From Lentinula raphanica (lineage: Eukaryota > Basidiomycota > Agaricomycetes > Agaricales > Omphalotaceae), in NCBI GenBank assembly GCA_027919835.1, contig JANVFP010000046.1, forward strand, positions 124,001 through 188,000: a DNA stretch of 64,000 bases, written 5' to 3'. Each line of letters begins with the position of its first letter. The stretch's first letter is position 1. This document shows positions 34,802 through 46,690 of this stretch, one piece after another. Position numbers and translations under genes: made by a program. The notes under the pieces were generated by a model that was given only the letters and a program-made list of their open reading frames with translations, was not told the DNA's origin and searched no databases.

Positions 34802-36131
34802 ATGTCTCCAGACGAACAAGAACTGTTGTCCACCTTGGCTCAGAATGTGTACTTTGACATTGCATTGGACGTGATATTGATCAACACTGGATGTGGTATG
34901 TACTTGGGATCTGACTCAGCTACTTGTCCAGAAGTCAACATATCCTGTTAGGTGTGTTTGTGTTGGGCACATGTATTGCGCTTGTGCTTCTCAGGCATGG
35001 ACTACATTTTGCTATTGTATACCATTCCGACCATTAACATTATGATATCCCTGTAGGAGGGTTTCTTTGCAACATTTGCAGATTACCCACGGGGTGGTTT
35101 TCTGTCTGGTCATGAATTTTGTTTGCTTCATCTGGAACGCTGTTCTTCAGGGAGGGATGTTGCTAATCCAAGTCAAGTATACCTTTGTGAAATCTCTCCA
35201 GGAGGACTAGTCGATCAAGTCCAATTGTCCACAAACCGAACTATGGCATGGCAATCTATGCCAGTGTGGGCCATCACAATCAGTGTATGTGAAGTATATC
35301 CGACATTGATTAGAATCATATGCTCATGCTCCAATACTCAAAGGTTCTTTGTGTGACGGAATTGTTGTTTGGAGGGCATGGATTCTACTCCAGCATCATA
35401 ATATCTGTAGGCTTGCTTTGGGCTGCCTGATGGTGGCAAATACAGGTCTGCAACTGTTGACCTCTTGGTCCACAATACTAATTGTGCTATTTGTCTGCAG
35501 CTGTTAACATTGCTGACTGCATATGGGGAGATGTTCATCATCCGACTGACAGGCCCAGCACTCTGGATTGGGTTTCAAACATGCTGTTATTATTGTTGAA
35601 TGCATGCGCAACATTTTTGATTGCATTGAAAGCTAGGTAAGCTTCATTGGTTGCCTCATAATGGTCTGAACTTCAACCCAAATTCCAGGTCTCAACATCG
35701 AATGATGTATAATGCCTCTCTCCATAAGAAGACTCGTGCTCAACATATCTTGTTGCTCTTGGTTGAGTCTGGTGCCATATACTGTGCCATGCAAGCAGTA
35801 TATGAGGTCTTGATACTGCTGCAAGTGTATAGTACTACTGCACTCAGGCTTAACCTCATTTTCTTGGAAGTCATGAATATCATTGCTATTATTATCATCA
35901 TTGTATCGGTAAGAGTATAACATGATCATCTATTCAAACTTAGCTGATCCTGGCAATTTCAAGGCATGTTATCCTGTGGCTGTCATAATTCTGGTTCTCA
36001 AAGATGTCTCGCCTATTGTTGAAATCTTTGATCAAACTTTGGACATTCACCAGAACTCACATCTCGCTCACTCTGATACTCAGATGTCACAAGAACAAGG
36101 ATATGACAGGGTGAAGAATCAAAAGTTTTAG
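34802..36131 (+). pseudogene. Basidiomycete 7-TM membrane protein, apparently decayed
   Basis: Exon-like pieces in order: 34802-34895 (MSPDEQELLSTLAQNVYFDI), 34952-35016 (GVFVLGTCIALVLLRHGL), from 35057 a TM segment (VVFCLVMNFVCFIWNAVLQG), near 35350 the motif LCDGIVVWRAWILLQ, near 35560-35635 LDWVSNMLLLLLNACATFLI, 35689-35908 (MMYNASLHKKTRAQHILLLL, VESGAIYCAMQAVYEVL), and 35964-36131 (ACYPVAVIILVLKD, stop at 36131). The hydrophobic segments and the DGIVVWRAW motif match a large family of uncharacterised integral membrane proteins in mushrooms. Phase breaks after the second exon and near 35190 prevent one continuous frame, so I call it a pseudogene. A sequencing slip or missed microexon could also explain this. 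Confidence 0.55.
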
Positions 36132-36426
36132 ACTCTTATATACCAATATGTATTCTATGGTGGTGGGACCACTGACTCTCTCAATTCATTGACACATCTT
36201 TTGTTGAATGCCCTGGGGAGCTTCAAGCGGACTGATACATGTCCCAGTTCAGTTACACTTCCACTGTGAGCTATGATGTTGAAGTTAAACACTGTCACAT
36301 ATGGTCCCATAACTTGTAGAGATTTTTTGATTCTTGACTCTGTTAACTCTTCCAATTCTATTGTTGACTATCTAAATCATCATAGCAATTCACGTCAATG
36401 TCTAGGTACTCATGATAGCTACCCCA
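36132..36426. other. Spacer, nothing recognised
   Basis: 3' flank of the 7-TM relic up to the MITE. Confidence 0.4.
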
Positions 36427-36619
36427 TCAGGAAAAATGTTCCTGGCTCTGGAGTCTTCAGAGACACCCCCCAAAGCCTGGAGACACCAGAGATTTTGAAA
36501 GCACCCTGAGTTTCTCCAGGCATCTCCAAAGTGCTTTCAGATTCTCTGGAGCACTTCAAAGATCTCAGGGCTTTTGGAGGGTGTCTCTAGAGTCTTTGGA
36601 GCTGAGGTATTTTTCCTGA
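36427..36619. repeat. Short inverted-repeat element (MITE-like)
   Basis: 193 bp that folds back over nearly its whole length. Ends are TCAGGAAAAAT and ATTTTTCCTGA, and the inner arms (GGAGTCTTCAGAGACACCCC against GGGTGTCTCTAGAGTCTTTGG) also pair. There is no ORF. The same start, TCAGGAAAAA, is found at 63245 where the hAT gene breaks off. Confidence 0.7.
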
Positions 36620-37130
36620 CGCCGGAATTCCTATGCACAGAAGAAGTGCAAATCACCTTGGATCTTTAATCTAGGCTATCATGAACCCACAAAACGGAAG
36701 CAGCTCCAAGCTTCAATCAAGCTAGTGTGCTTTGAGTCTGTGAATTGTGCCTCTCCAATGTAGGTATTGAAGTTCATCATCAACAAAAAACAGTCTCGGT
36801 CTTCCTGCTGCCTCTTACTCTCTGGCTAGGGGCATATTGCATACTTAACTGAACGTCCTCCGTCAATTTGCTCAAAAATTTGTCTTATCTGACTCCTTGG
36901 CAACAGGCTAGCCGCCAACCATGACCTGTGTATTATTACTCACCAGGCTCGTGTTTCAAGTCAGGCAAGCAATCTGTTTCTACTAAAAGTCGATTTGGAT
37001 ATGACTGTCATATAGCCGAAGCTGCGGGAACCTATCTCCATGTATATAAGCGTTCAGAAATGTTCCAGTATTCTAGGTGTTCCTCTCACCCGTTCATTGA
37101 ACATTGCGCAGAAGACTCATTGATACACAG
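36620..37130. other. Upstream duplicated segment of family 2
   Basis: The stretch GCCGAAGCTGCGGGAACCTATCT at about 37014 recurs at about 40630, with similar sequence on to each family-2 start codon, so the 5' flank was duplicated with the gene. Confidence 0.5.
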
Positions 37131-37737
37131 ATGGAAAACATCTCCAATGACAAGGTCAGTATACTCCATCCTTTGTTCAGCTTCAACACTCATACACCAA
37201 GGTCAGCAATCGGAAAACTCTCTCCAGGTGCCGGAGAGTCAAAGCACCGAAGCTCATCGCAAAGAGAGACCCCGTCATAAATACGTAACCAGAACCGTGG
37301 TTCCCAAAGAGTACCAAGTCGACTACCGTCGCATGAAAGCTTCTGACAAGTCCTACAAAAAGCCACTCGAGTTGTTTTATGGCTTTGGAGTTCACAGGAC
37401 AGACATCAAGAAATACTGCGAAACTTACATCCCCTCTGGATTGCCAGAGCCTTTTTACCTTGACAGCGCAACAGAAGCTGCATTCCTACGTGATCTGCGA
37501 AAACACTGTGATTGCAGATATCTGGCATTGATGCTCGCCAAGAGAGACGACTGGAATGAGGGCTTGAATTGCTTTCAGTATATGATCAGGGTGTATTCGT
37601 CGCATTACCTACCGTTCATAGAGATGCCAGAGGACGTCGAGAGAGCCGTGGTATCTCGTTTGAAGGACAGATTGGAAATCTGTCAAGGACAGGAATTGCG
37701 CTGGTTTCGTCCTGCAATGGATTATCACTATAATTAG
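37131..37737 (+). CDS. Family 2 protein, copy 1 (function unknown)
   Basis: Exon 1 is 37131-37154 (MENISNDK), the intron 37155-37206 (GTCAGT...CAG, 52 nt) and exon 2 37207-37737; together 184 residues. The same start, donor and downstream blocks occur in two other copies, which supports this start over the longer open frame from 36928. Conserved blocks: EYQVDYRRMKASDKSYKKPL, LFYGFGVHRTDI, LRDLRKHCDCRYL, SHYLPFIEMPEDVERAVV, QGQELRWFRPAMDYHYN. The protein is basic and probably soluble, with no signal peptide or TM. I do not recognise the family; it appears as a local tandem array of three, like family 1. A stress, element-derived or simply lineage-specific role cannot be told apart. Confidence 0.6.
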
Positions 37738-38002
37738 TTCTTGCCGCTATCAGCTAGTATGCATATGTCAGTGTACCTTGCTTGGTGGATAAACAGAAGA
37801 TTTCGAGTACTGTTCACAACGTTTTTCATTTGATGAAGCCAGGGAAACATGTCTTTTTGTACGTACATGGGTGATCTTGCGCTATGCCTCATGTTGTACT
37901 CGACACTGTCAAACCTCATCTGTTTATCAAAAGACACTCTTCAAGAGTTCGCCCCTGCCTATTGTGTTAAACATCCGAGTCGCGGTCCTCAGTCATACAC
38001 CG
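37738..38002. other. Spacer within the family 2 array
   Basis: No separate feature seen. Confidence 0.4.
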
Positions 38003-38618
38003 ATGGAAGGCTTTACCAGTAACAAGGTCGGTATGATTCAGCCTTTCTCAAATTAGCTTCAACACGACTTGACATACCCATGTCAGCAATTGAAAGACTC
38101 GCTCCAGGTCCCGAAGGGCCAAGCTGCGCAACCTCCACGGAAGAAGGGACCCCTACACGATATCGTGACCAGAATCCGAGTCGTTCCCGAAGAATACCAA
38201 GTCGACTTCCGTCACCTTCAACTTCTTGACGAATCCTACAAAAGGCCCCTTCCATTATTCTACCCGGGCTTCGGAGTCAGATGGGAAGACATCACGACTT
38301 ACTATGAAAGTACATCTCCTTTGAATTCCCTCTTGTGTTCAACAACGCAGCAAAAGATGTATTCATGAAAAATATTCAAAAACACTGTCATGCAGATATC
38401 TGGATTTGGTGACTGCCAAGCATGACGACTGGTTTGAAGACTCGTCTCGATTTGCTTTCATCATCAGACTCTATACATCGCACAACCTACCCCTCAGGGA
38501 GATGCCAGAAGACGTTCGAAGGGGCCGTGATAGCACGTTTGAGGGATAGGCCGGAAATTTGTCGAGGACAAGAACTACGCTGGTTTCGACCTGCAAAAGA
38601 CTTATATTATGATTGGTC
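38003..38618 (+). pseudogene. Family 2, copy 2 (frameshifted)
   Basis: Exon 1 at 38003-38026 (MEGFTSNK), GT donor, CAG acceptor at 38086, then a frame with QLKDSLQVPKGQ, EEYQVDFRHLQLLDESYKRP and FGVRWEDITTYY. After about 38310 the match shifts frame (KHC...RYL, IIRLYTSHNLPLREMPEDV), and shifts again before ARLRDRPEICRGQELRWFRPA near 38530-38600. At least three frame changes make it non-functional. Confidence 0.75.
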
Positions 38619-39843
38619 AGTTTGTCTGTCTTCATCGCGGTTGACATGAATTCACTGACCAGAAGCCTCAGAGCGTGGTACGATTCAATGTTCGCATCGA
38701 CTAGTATAGAAAGTTTTGAGCGGTCAATGATTGTGATCGTCTTGCTTATCACTGCATGTTCGAGGATGCAAGGGTGACTGTTGAAGAGAATGACAAGTAG
38801 ACTGTCCAGCTAGAAAAGCCTCAGAGGAAGAAGTTTCACAGTCGATGATCGTAGTCAAGAAGAAAAGGCCGGTCCGGATTCTTCAAACTTGAGCGCGAAC
38901 AACGATCTTCTCACTTCTCGTCCACCACGATACCACCTCTAAGTTGATATGTTCTTGCTGTTCAAGACGCTGATATCTCTCTCGTATGACCTGCTATCCA
39001 AATTCTCTCCTCCAAGCCATCTTATAGCTATCGCGAATGTTACCAGCCTCCAAGTAGACATCTACTTGTCCTTTCTACATTCTCTATTTATCTGACGTTC
39101 TTTTTGATTATCAGATGGGGTCAAATCGTGCGCAGAATGGTCAATGATTGTTAAAGATAGCATTCCACAGGACTGGCTGAGAGAGGAGGACTGATTGATA
39201 AGAGAGCCTTCTGGTGGAATAGCTGAAATGGAACCGTGGTGAGTTCGCTACATGAAGTCTTCTGGTCGTTGACTAATGTATAGTCCGCTGGTAGGATACC
39301 ACTGCTTATGTCTCAGCTCGTTTCTCTCCTGTAGAATTCGCACCAAAATCACCAAGGTCCCATATCATATCGACTTTCTTCCTTCATGCCCCTTGTGCAA
39401 TTGCCCAGAATCTTGAACGTAACCCTCAAATCGTTCTCGTTCCTTTACTCTACCCTTCTGCACCACCCTCCATGCTCATTCCAATCAGCTACATGAGCCT
39501 GACTGTGTGCTTCACCGTGATCGTTGAAGTTCGAACGCCACCTTCGTTCTGACACTGAGGACCATTCTCATTATTGGAGAACGTGGCTGTGTACGTGCTA
39601 GACCAGGAAACGATGGAGACGTTGAAGAAGGAGGCTCAGATGAAATAGGATCAATCCGAAGTCCAACTACTTACCCGACCTTCGCTATTGTGAGGTGGAT
39701 CGAGTACGTTCTCCTTTGTTATATCACTGTTCGCCTGATCTTGAATTTATACCCGCTTCAGGCTCGATACCTCAGATCAAACGAATCGTCTTCGAGAAAG
39801 AGCACCTACCGATGCCCATGCTTCGCTCCGGTAATACCGACAC
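38619..39843. other. Intergenic with weak duplicated coding-like segments
   Basis: The stretch 39470-39560 (CATGCTCATTCCAATCAGCTACATGA...) resembles 41750-41850, and 39697-39760 resembles 31145-31210. This suggests that blocks of an unidentified gene were duplicated and decayed in this region. No intact ORF. Confidence 0.4.
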
Positions 39844-40312
39844 TCAGAAGCACAGATCACCATAAATCCATTGCCATCGAAGCCATCTACGAGGATCTCG
39901 AGCCGTCAAGATCTCCCCAGCAACGAGCGATCGCCCAAGCCACGTTCGGACTCTGGTTCCGCCAGAGGGAAGAGGAAGGATGAACGACCAACGAGGGGGC
40001 AAACGGAGAACGATGTGCGTCTCCAGCCATGCCGACGAGATCTGTAGGACTACCTCATTGAGGGAAGTTGAAGGCCGCTTTGCTGTCGCTACTGGGATCC
40101 CTCCACGTTCTCCTTCGAGTCGGGTCTGAAGAACATTCTGTGCCACTTTCATGACGAGGTCGTCTTGAAGCATCGAAGCAGAACAAAGTCTACCGGCATG
40201 CAGAGTTGTATGAGAGAGGCGAGAGAGGTCTTGAACGTACGCGCGCGCTCACCCCAATGGCCCCCCGATGAACCATTTCCTTCGATTCCACTCATGTTTC
40301 TTTATGTACTCT
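39844..40312 (+). pseudogene. Decayed copy of the coiled-coil gene at 49.8 kb
   Basis: The block AIEAIYEDLEPSRSPQQRAI followed by AQATFGLWFRQREEEG matches LEAVYEDYFEPFGSPQERAI and VQATFNLLLRKKEEEE of the 49847-50887 protein. Further on, REVEGRFAVATGIPPRSPSS and PQWPPDEP match REVESQFKIAPAPTVIPSRL and PQWPPGEP. The frame is closed at 39983 and shifts afterwards. It supports the reality of the intact gene. Confidence 0.65.
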
Positions 40313-40752
40313 GAAGATTCCGGATACCACTTCCTCGAGGCGAGTGAGGATTCGAGATACCCAGAGTCGTCATCAACATCACCATCACTGCCTCTTCGTT
40401 CACGAAAGCCAATCCTGGTCTTCCTGCTGCGATATCTTCTCTGACTAGTTGCATTCTCATTCAAGGCGTTATCGATATCCATGATTCCCGAGAGCATTCG
40501 TCTTATTTGGCCCTCCATGGGCCAGCTGCGAACCACACCCTGTATACACCAACCTCATGTTTTACGTAGCCAGGTGAGCATCCTTACCTGCAGAGTTGGT
40601 TGTGTGATATGACTGTTGTATTTGACGTAGCCGAAGCTGCGGGAACCTATCTGTATTTAAGTGTTCAAAAACATTCCAGTATTCTCGGTGGTCCCTTACC
40701 CGCTCCCTTACCCGCTCATTGAACATCGCCCCAAAGACACTGTCATCAACGG
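40313..40752. other. Spacer and duplicated 5' flank of family 2 copy 3
   Basis: From about 40620 the sequence repeats the upstream flank of copy 1. Before that nothing is recognised. Confidence 0.4.
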
Positions 40753-41359
40753 ATGGAAAGCATTGCCGATGAGAAGGTCGGTATGTTTTAGCCCTTTTCG
40801 GCTTTGACACTAACATACCCGCATCAGCAATTGGAAGACTCTTCAGGTCCCGGAGGTTCAAACTACCCAGGCTCGACGCAAAAAGAGACCCCAGCATGAA
40901 ATCGTGACTAGGATTCCCATCCCCAGCGAATACAAACTCGACTACCGTCGCACAAGAGCCTTCGACAAATCCTACAACAAATCCCTCAAATTATTCTACG
41001 GCTTAGGTGTCCGGTGGACAGATATCCTGAACTACTGCAAAACCTACATCCCATCTAAAATGACAATCCCTCCGATGCTTGACGAGAGAACAGAAGTGGC
41101 GTTCCTGTATGATCTGCGAAAGCATTGTGACTGCAGGTATCTGCAGTTGAAGCTTCCCCGGGTAGAGAACTACAACGATGAGATGATATTTAATTATATG
41201 ATCAGACTTTATACGTCATATAATTTACCGTTCAGGGAGATGCCGGAAGAGGTTGAAAGATTCAGAGCCGTGGTAGAGCGGTTGAGGGATAGATTGGAGG
41301 TTTGTCGAGGACAGGAACTGCGCTGGTTTCGTCCTGCGGAGGATCTATACTATGATTAG
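40753..41359 (+). CDS. Family 2 protein, copy 3
   Basis: Exon 1 is 40753-40776 (MESIADEK). With the acceptor used by the other copies (CAG at 40827) the frame would break, because two bases are missing near 40840. An acceptor 19 bases later (TTCAG, exon 2 from 40847) restores it and gives 178 residues: VPEVQTTQARRKKRP, SEYKLDYRRTRAFDKSYNKS, LFYGLGVRWTDI, YDLRKHCDCRYL, YMIRLYTSYNLPFREMPEEV, RGQELRWFRPAEDLYYD. It may be a gene rescued by an acceptor shift, or an early pseudogene whose long downstream frame has survived. Transcript data would decide. Confidence 0.5.
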
Positions 41360-42163
41360 TGAGTTTGTCAGTCTCAACCGCAATTAATAAGCTCGCTGAC
41401 CAGAGGGTTCAGAATATGGTACCAGGATTCGATGAGGATGCAAGGATGACCTTTGAAATGGTAGACCAGCTTGACGTCTCGGAAGGCATGACTAGTTTGG
41501 ATAACAGATCAGATAGCCGTTGATCGATTTTGGAGGACGAGTATTGTAGCCAGATCCTCGTTTCTCATCGTTAGTGATATCTTGAGCATTTCTCTTGTCG
41601 TTTGAGTTCGTATACAAGAGGTATACAGGTATCGCCGGATCGGGCGTATTCCTCTCCTCCACCTCTTCTCCCCATCAACCACCCTTCCTTCGATCTTTCC
41701 CCCTCCTCTGCATCGTATTATCCTCCTCAGACCTTCCTTTCTCCTCACCACAATGCTTCATGCTGATTCCAATCGACTGGATGAACGGCTGAGCCCGACC
41801 ATGTGCTTCGAAGTGGTGTTCGGGCGTCACCTTCGGATTGAGAGGATATCGTAGACCATGATCATAGCCTGTAGGTAGACCGCTGATAGAGGGGAAGAGG
41901 AAATAAGAGAGATATAGGAAGTTGACGATAGAGAAGCGGCGAATGTAGTGCCGGGTGAGATAGATGACGAGGAAGGGAGGCGGCAGTTTGCACTAAACGT
42001 TCTAGTCGATCCTTGTCCTTCGAGTAAAGATCCACCTTCACCGTACGGCGCATTTGATGGCGGCTGAGTTTTGAACTGAGGAGACGGTGGTGGGGGAGCT
42101 ACTATAAAATTACATACTTACACAGCCTCAGCGCTTTACTCTGAGCGCTCAGCTAGGCTCAAC
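41360..42163. other. Intergenic with a coding-like relic near 41.75-42.06 kb
   Basis: A plus-strand stretch (MLHADSNRLDERL near 41754; GEIDDEEGRRQFALNVLVD near 41960-42015) looks coding but is broken by stops, and its first part resembles 39470-39560. Unidentified. Confidence 0.35.
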
Positions 42164-42566
42164 TATGACGTTATTTCTGTACAATTATTATTAGCGCCTT
42201 GTACATTACTCAGCGCCTCATCAATTCCTCAGCGCCTCACAACTCAAGCCAGCGCACTCGGTAAAATCAGCGCACTCCATAACTCAGTGGCGCTTTGCAG
42301 CCTTATGCAGCTCTGAAATGACACTTTGAGAGTATTTAGCTTTTTCCTGGCTCATTCTATATTACAAAGCTGCTCATAGTGCTGGAGAATGCTATTAGAT
42401 GCAATTAATGTAGAGAACATAGCCAATAATTAGCTGATTTGTCAGGAGACGGACCCATGGAGACATGAGGAGACGCGAGGAGACGCGAAAGCACTAATTC
42501 CCAGGAGCATGTGAGCAGCATGTGACCTCTGTCAGGTGCTGATTCCCAGCAATTCCGATCACTCAG

Positions 42567-42975
42567 ATAAGATAGGTATTCGGCTGTCCGAGACCAGAAG
42601 TATATCAGAGAGATCAGGTGAAGAATAAGAGTGAGTTTGCCTGGGGCTTGGCCCCGCGCGGGTGGGCAACAAACGCGCGAAAACCAAAACCTGGAGTCTA
42701 AACAGACTGTAACTGAGGGTGGGTGGGAGGGTCCGACGAAATTGTGCGCGACGATGAGAGGCAGGAAGTAAGAAGCGATGGGCGCCTAATACAGAAACGT
42801 GAACATGCCGGCGCCCATGCCAGCCTCTCATCGCCTCGCTATCTTATCCTATGAGAAGCCTGCTCTGCAAACTTCTCTCGGAATAAGATAGGTATTCGGC
42901 TGTCCGAGACCAGAAGTATATCAGAGAGATCAGGTGAAGAATAAGAGTGAGTTTGCCTGGGGCTTGGCCCCGCGC
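42567..42975 (-). repeat. Ngaro 3' repeat block B2-A2-B1
   Basis: B2 is 42567-42659 (93 bp), A2 is 42732-42884 (153 bp) and B1 is 42883-42975 (93 bp, overlapping A2 by two bases). B1 and B2 run from ATAAGATAGGTATTCGG to GGCCCCGCGC. Between B2 and A2 lie 72 unique bases. Confidence 0.88.
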
Positions 42976-43116
42976 AACCCACCCATGATGATGAGTTACC
43001 CAGCGCATCCCGAGGCTCCTCCGCGGGTACTCATCATCCAGAGTGATACCCTCCCAAACAGAGTCGAGGGCAGGCTCACAAACATGTATTATTGTACCAT
43101 TATTGAAAACTGAGTA

Positions 43117-44824
43117 TCAAAAACTATTAGCAAACATTTCACCTTGAATACAACTGTCCACAAGTTCTAATGATATATTATTGTCCTTTCTGAAATTGTC
43201 CATCGACTGTTTCAAGGTTGTCCATTTCTCTTTGTAAGCATTACCAACCTGGACTAGTAGGATCTCCTCCAGCTTTCGCCAATATGTTAGAAAGGCGAGT
43301 GAAGTCCAACCCCCAATAGCAGCAACAACATGTGGAGGGACTCCGGCCAGGAGTAACTCGACTGCGCCTCCGATCCTGAAACTGTGACCGAGAACATTTG
43401 AGAGTCCCGCCCGATCCCATACTTCTTTGACAAATTTCAGAAATATAGACTTTAACATGTGGCAAGGGGAACCTGAGCCATCGACGAATGCAAAGAGGGA
43501 GAATCCTTCGGGAACATTTGCGTTGACTGTCCAATGCAGCGCAAAAGCATCACATGGACATAAGCAGTTAAGTTGAGATGAAGCGACGACATCTGCCCCG
43601 AGTTCCTTCGTTGTTTTAGTCCAAGGGATGTGGAATTTTAGTCGTTTCTGCGAAGATGAGGTGATGTAATCACTGATAGACCCTTTACGGGTAACATGTT
43701 TGGAAGGGTTGAATACAGAACTTGATTTGATTGTCAACTCCCCTATAATCTTGCATCAGAAACATATATAGTTATGTCCTGTAATCATCCATACCTAGGC
43801 GTCTACAGCCCCAAAAACAAGAAGTGGCCACAGCCCAAATAGCACAGTGAAAAGGGATCGATAAGTCGAGAGAAGCGTATAAAGCCAGCATGTGCTGAAT
43901 AGTAACGGGATTCCGTAACGGACGTGTATGTTTGGAGCCCTCGATATTAGCGCCAGAACGAGCGAGGCCAATACGAGGGTCGTCCGGCCACTCAGCTCCA
44001 TGGAGAATATGCCACGCTCGAATACCTGAAAGCCAGGACTTGATCGTGCGGCCAGAAACTGACCCCGAATGGGTCCCAATAAAACCTAAGATAAGGGTCG
44101 GATGTGCCGGAATACGGTGCTCCTCGGGAATCCCATTCGAGTCACAAAATTGGTGGAAACGGAGTAGACCTGCAGCGTAAGATGTTTTTGTACTATCTGC
44201 GTGTCCTATGGCTTGGATACGTTCGGCTTGATCACGAACATTAGCTGGAATAAAAAGGGATTCACTTTCTTGCCTAGCAAGGGTGAAAGGAGAGGACCAT
44301 GCATATAAACGATCCTTGGCCTGAACATTGGGCCTGAAAGAATTATTAAGGATTGAACTAGAGTGACGCGTCGTCCTAGGTGCGGGCAAGAAAGCTGAGT
44401 CACCCCACTTAGATAAGTGGGCCCGCGGTGTGAATCTGTGAGTATCTTGAGCGGATGATATGTTTTCTGAACTCGAGGAACCTGAAGTGCTGGCAAGAAG
44501 AAGATTTGGAGCTGGAATTGATTTTGGTAAGGAATAAGATGAACTGGAAGAAGGGTGTTTGGATACGATTGGGTTGAACCGGAAGGAGTTGAATGATCTA
44601 TGTGGTAACGGTTCATCTACCACGTTGTTTTGAACAGCCGGAGTGCGCGGAACAACGGCGTTCGCGTCAGGACGTACTGGCGCAGATCCATAGGGGAAAC
44701 TAAACATAAGAAAGAACATAAGCGAGCTCCACCGGGAGCATGAATGTGAGTGGTAACTGTAACTCTTTTGGACCCAACACCCCGCGCGAGATAGGGTCTG
44801 CAAGGTTATCTGCAGATGCGACAT
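43117..44824 (-). CDS. Ngaro tyrosine recombinase
   Basis: Exon 1 is 44824-43795, the intron 43794-43743 (GTATGG...TTATAG, 52 nt) and exon 2 43742-43117, giving 551 residues. After a Ser/Pro-rich N-terminus there is a SAM-like DNA-binding region (HADSTKTSYAAGLLRFHQFC, TIKSWLSGIRAWHIL). The first catalytic Arg is in CFWGCRRLGE, spanning the intron; the second active-site part is GHSFRIGGA (H-x-x-R), followed by GGWTS and FLTYWR with the nucleophilic Tyr. The enzyme would join the circular cDNA into the genome. The start overlaps the end of the RNase H ORF. It is the only Ngaro ORF without a stop. Confidence 0.85.
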
Positions 44825-46690
44825 ATTCGACTTTTGTTTGAATGTAGAGAGGACCGGTTACGCCTGTTATTCGTTGAATGGCCATGTTGATCCAGAAGTT
44901 AGGGCTGCGTTCTTTGTCCATCGCTCCGACTGTGCCTTTGTTATCTGAACGGATAAGGATATGAATGTCATGGAAATCCAAAGATTCGAGGAAATAGATA
45001 AGAAGTTCGACCGCTACTGTTTCGAGCCAGCATATTCCTCTACCGGGAATTTTCCAGCCTGGCCGTAACTTAAAAGCTGCCCATCTACCTTGAAAGATTA
45101 CACCTATACCCCAGTCCGTTGAGGCATCGACGTAAATACCTAAGTCTTGCAATTCACCCTGAGGCTTGAGTTGTCGGAAATGCAAAGGGTCCTCGAGTCT
45201 TCATAACCACCACCGTAGCTCCTCCAGCACCATTGTAGGAGGAAAGCGGCCCCTGGATTCCTCAAAGGAACCATGGTAAGATGCCATAAAGTTAGAGAAA
45301 GCGGGAAGATGAGTGCGTCCATCCGGATAAACAAAAGCCACATGGCATAGCGTGCCATGAATAGATTCGACGCGGGACAAGGGTGCCCGTTTCCCAGTGA
45401 AATCGGAAATGAACAGGCGGATTCGTTCGATATACTTCAGACGTTTGTGATCCGGGAGGCTGACTCGCTTGTTGGACAGGTCCCAAAGAAAGCCTATGAA
45501 GATTGTGATGAAGACGAACTCGTCTTCACCCTTGTCCGGATGCCATGGGACATTCAAGGCCTTCACCATCCTCAGGAGTTCAGGCTTGTCGTAAAGATAA
45601 TAGCCCAATAACGTCAGGAGTCGGAGAATTTTAAGGTCGTCCTCAAACTTGAAGATCGGTCCGACTCCTTTAGCCCTCCATATATCTACCACTGCATTTG
45701 AAATCATGCCCGAGTTGCTGCTCGCAGGCGAAACGCCAAAGCATGTGCAGTGGTCTATAAAGAAATCTCTGCGATGGTCACGAACCACCAAAAAAGGTTT
45801 GTGATCCGGGATAACTGGACACGTCCGGTGGAATTTTTCTATATCCAGAGTAACTGCCTGAGTACCCGGAGGCGCAGACGCAATCTATAGGATTTGCATG
45901 AGTCCATGGGATTTGTAACATGAATAACATGATGATAAGCAATAAAGGGGATAAAAGGTCTTGTAAAGACCTGAACATAAATAAGTGCATAGATGAGACT
46001 ACGTTGGGTCCCATAAAGACCCAACGTGAGTTGGATGGAATATCCATAGAAAGTGGGATTGATTAGGATACAAGAAGAAGAGGAACACTCACCACTGCAG
46101 CGACCTTTGGGGCTGTATCAAAACGAGTAGGAAAGAGTTCTTTCTCCACAAAGGAGTTGACCGAAGGAAAGACATGGCCATCCGAGGCACGTCCATCCTT
46201 AGATAGGTTCCGACAGACACGGTATTTTGGTGGAAGACCCGGACCCTGTGTTTGTTCGGCCACAATAAGTGGCGAACAGATAAAATGGCCGCGCATAATA
46301 AGGTAAACCTCTTCCTGCGTAAAGGGTCCTGACATTCGACCTGCAGCAACCTCCTTCGACAGGTATTCCACTACCACGTCTGGATGCTCCATGACAGAGT
46401 GATTGTTAGGCATAATGATGGTTTCGAGAATTTCAGGCATGATGCCTAGAGGAAATCCTTGGCGTAAGTTTTGAGGTAGGAGCGGATAGAGTTCTGCTAG
46501 GCCACATTCGGACAGCGCATCTTCGAAAGCATCAGCGTTGTACGGGGTGACGACACGGTCATAAAGTTCAATAAAGGTGGAAGGTGTGTTTGGAAGGGCT
46601 GAGCGATGAATGATAGATGGAGAGAAATCATAGTAGGAAAGTATGGGAGGATCTGCCTTATCGCAGAGCTCTTCAGTTGGGCTGAGAGTT
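44700..46690 (-). pseudogene. Ngaro reverse transcriptase-RNase H, one in-frame TGA
   Basis: The frame opens within the last bases of gag, in the +1 frame. It reads through TPYNADAFEDALSECGLAEL and IMPEILETIIMPNNHSV to VAAV, is interrupted by an intron (46092-45885, 208 nt, GTGAGT...ATAG), then continues IASAPPGTQAVTLDIEKFHR, with FKFEDD as the catalytic box. At 45203-45201 a TGA falls in EELRWWL-TGA-RLEDPLHFRQL. RNase H follows in the same frame (YVDASTDWGIGVIFQ, ETVAVELLIYFLE, IRSDNKGTVGAMD, VASADNLADPISRG), stopping at 44700. Change of CGA to TGA explains the stop. Introns are known in DIRS-like elements, so the intron itself does not mean decay. Confidence 0.8.
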
